Of a DNA stretch of 6,776 nucleotides, positions 6,615 through 6,776 are shown one piece after another. Source of the DNA: Lachnoclostridium sp. UBA3320. Lineage in GTDB: Bacteria > Bacillota > Clostridia > Lachnospirales > Lachnospiraceae. The notes under the pieces are model-generated. The model was not told the origin of the DNA and did no database searches. It saw only the letters and a list, made by a program, of their open reading frames with translations. Position 1 is the first letter of the stretch. Every line of letters starts with the position of its first letter. Made by a program: the position numbers and the translations under genes. The DNA is taken from contig DESG01000023.1 in NCBI GenBank assembly GCA_002361175.1, positions 2,547 through 9,322 of the forward strand, in the 5' to 3' direction.

Positions 6615-6665
6615 GTTTCAGGAGTTAAAGCAGTAAAAAAATATTTTAATAAGGAGGATTTTTAA

Positions 6666-6776
6666 ATGAAGCAAAAGATTATTTCATGGATGTTAGCTAT
6701 CGCATGTTGCTTTAGCTTATTGCCAGGAAATCTAGTAACAGCAGCAGAAACAGGTAAAGTGGACCACTTTGTCAAG
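6666..6776 (+). CDS. Exported protein of unknown function (5' part, 37 codons)
   Basis: The frame opens at ATG 6666, 8 nt after a perfect AAGGAGG (6651-6657), and remains open to the window end. The visible residues form a classical Sec signal peptide: basic start MKQK, hydrophobic core around IISWMLAIACCFSLL, then a polar region LPGNLVTAAE with a likely signal peptidase I cut after VTA or TAA (near residues 26-27). Only about ten residues of mature protein are present (ETGKVDHFVK), too few to assign a family. Adjacent cysteines at 14-15 lie in the hydrophobic core and do not form a good lipobox. The gene has its own promoter and follows a terminator, so it starts a new transcription unit. 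Confidence 0.85.
   Translation, partial: MKQKIISWMLAIACCFSLLPGNLVTAAETGKVDHFVK

Noticed and set aside
1..6776. Defence system, mobile element, prophage or CRISPR array
   Set aside because: No transposase, integrase, nuclease, toxin or spaced repeat array is present; all identifiable genes are housekeeping or envelope genes with uniform AT-rich composition.

Overview
The window looks like a stretch of chromosome from a low-GC Gram-positive anaerobe, most likely a clostridium and plausibly of the Lachnospiraceae. This is inferred from the AT-rich, A-biased codon use, the strong AGGAGG-type ribosome binding sites, the sigma-A-like promoters and the mix of gene families. I cannot name a species. 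I see no transposase, phage gene, tRNA, rRNA or CRISPR array; the content reads as housekeeping and cell-envelope genes.

Layout from left to right. (1) The 3' end of a PHP-family histidinol-phosphatase gene (+ strand) stops at 454. (2) A perfect 12-bp inverted repeat at 460-494 lies between convergent genes and is probably a bidirectional terminator. (3) One long minus-strand gene (3270 to 520, 916 codons) encodes a complete FtsH AAA+ zinc metalloprotease followed, in the same reading frame, by a complete Cof-type HAD-IIB phosphatase. (4) A 188-bp divergent intergenic region carries one good sigma-A-type promoter for each direction. (5) pyrG (CTP synthase, + strand) is followed after 23 bp by a membrane-anchored or lipidated GHL10/DUF187 glycoside-hydrolase-like protein, probably in the same transcript. 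(6) A clear hairpin terminator follows. (7) A new transcription unit then begins, with two 10-bp direct repeats 20 bp apart, an extended -10 promoter, a strong ribosome binding site and the first 37 codons of a signal-peptide protein that runs off the window.

The most unusual object is the FtsH-HAD fusion. Both halves keep all the catalytic motifs I can check, so it would place six small-molecule phosphatase domains around a membrane-bound protease hexamer. At the junction, a methionine codon sits exactly where a stand-alone HAD protein would begin, with a GAAGGGG stretch 11 nt upstream. This suggests that two neighbouring genes became joined and that the HAD part might still be made separately. 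The sequence does not show whether the fusion is real in the cell, processed, or a frameshift artefact.

The remaining genes are conventional. PyrG makes CTP for nucleic acid and phospholipid or wall precursors. The GHL10 protein probably acts on an extracellular glycan, possibly the cell wall. Pairing the two in one transcript has no obvious mechanistic reason beyond a loose link to growth and envelope synthesis.
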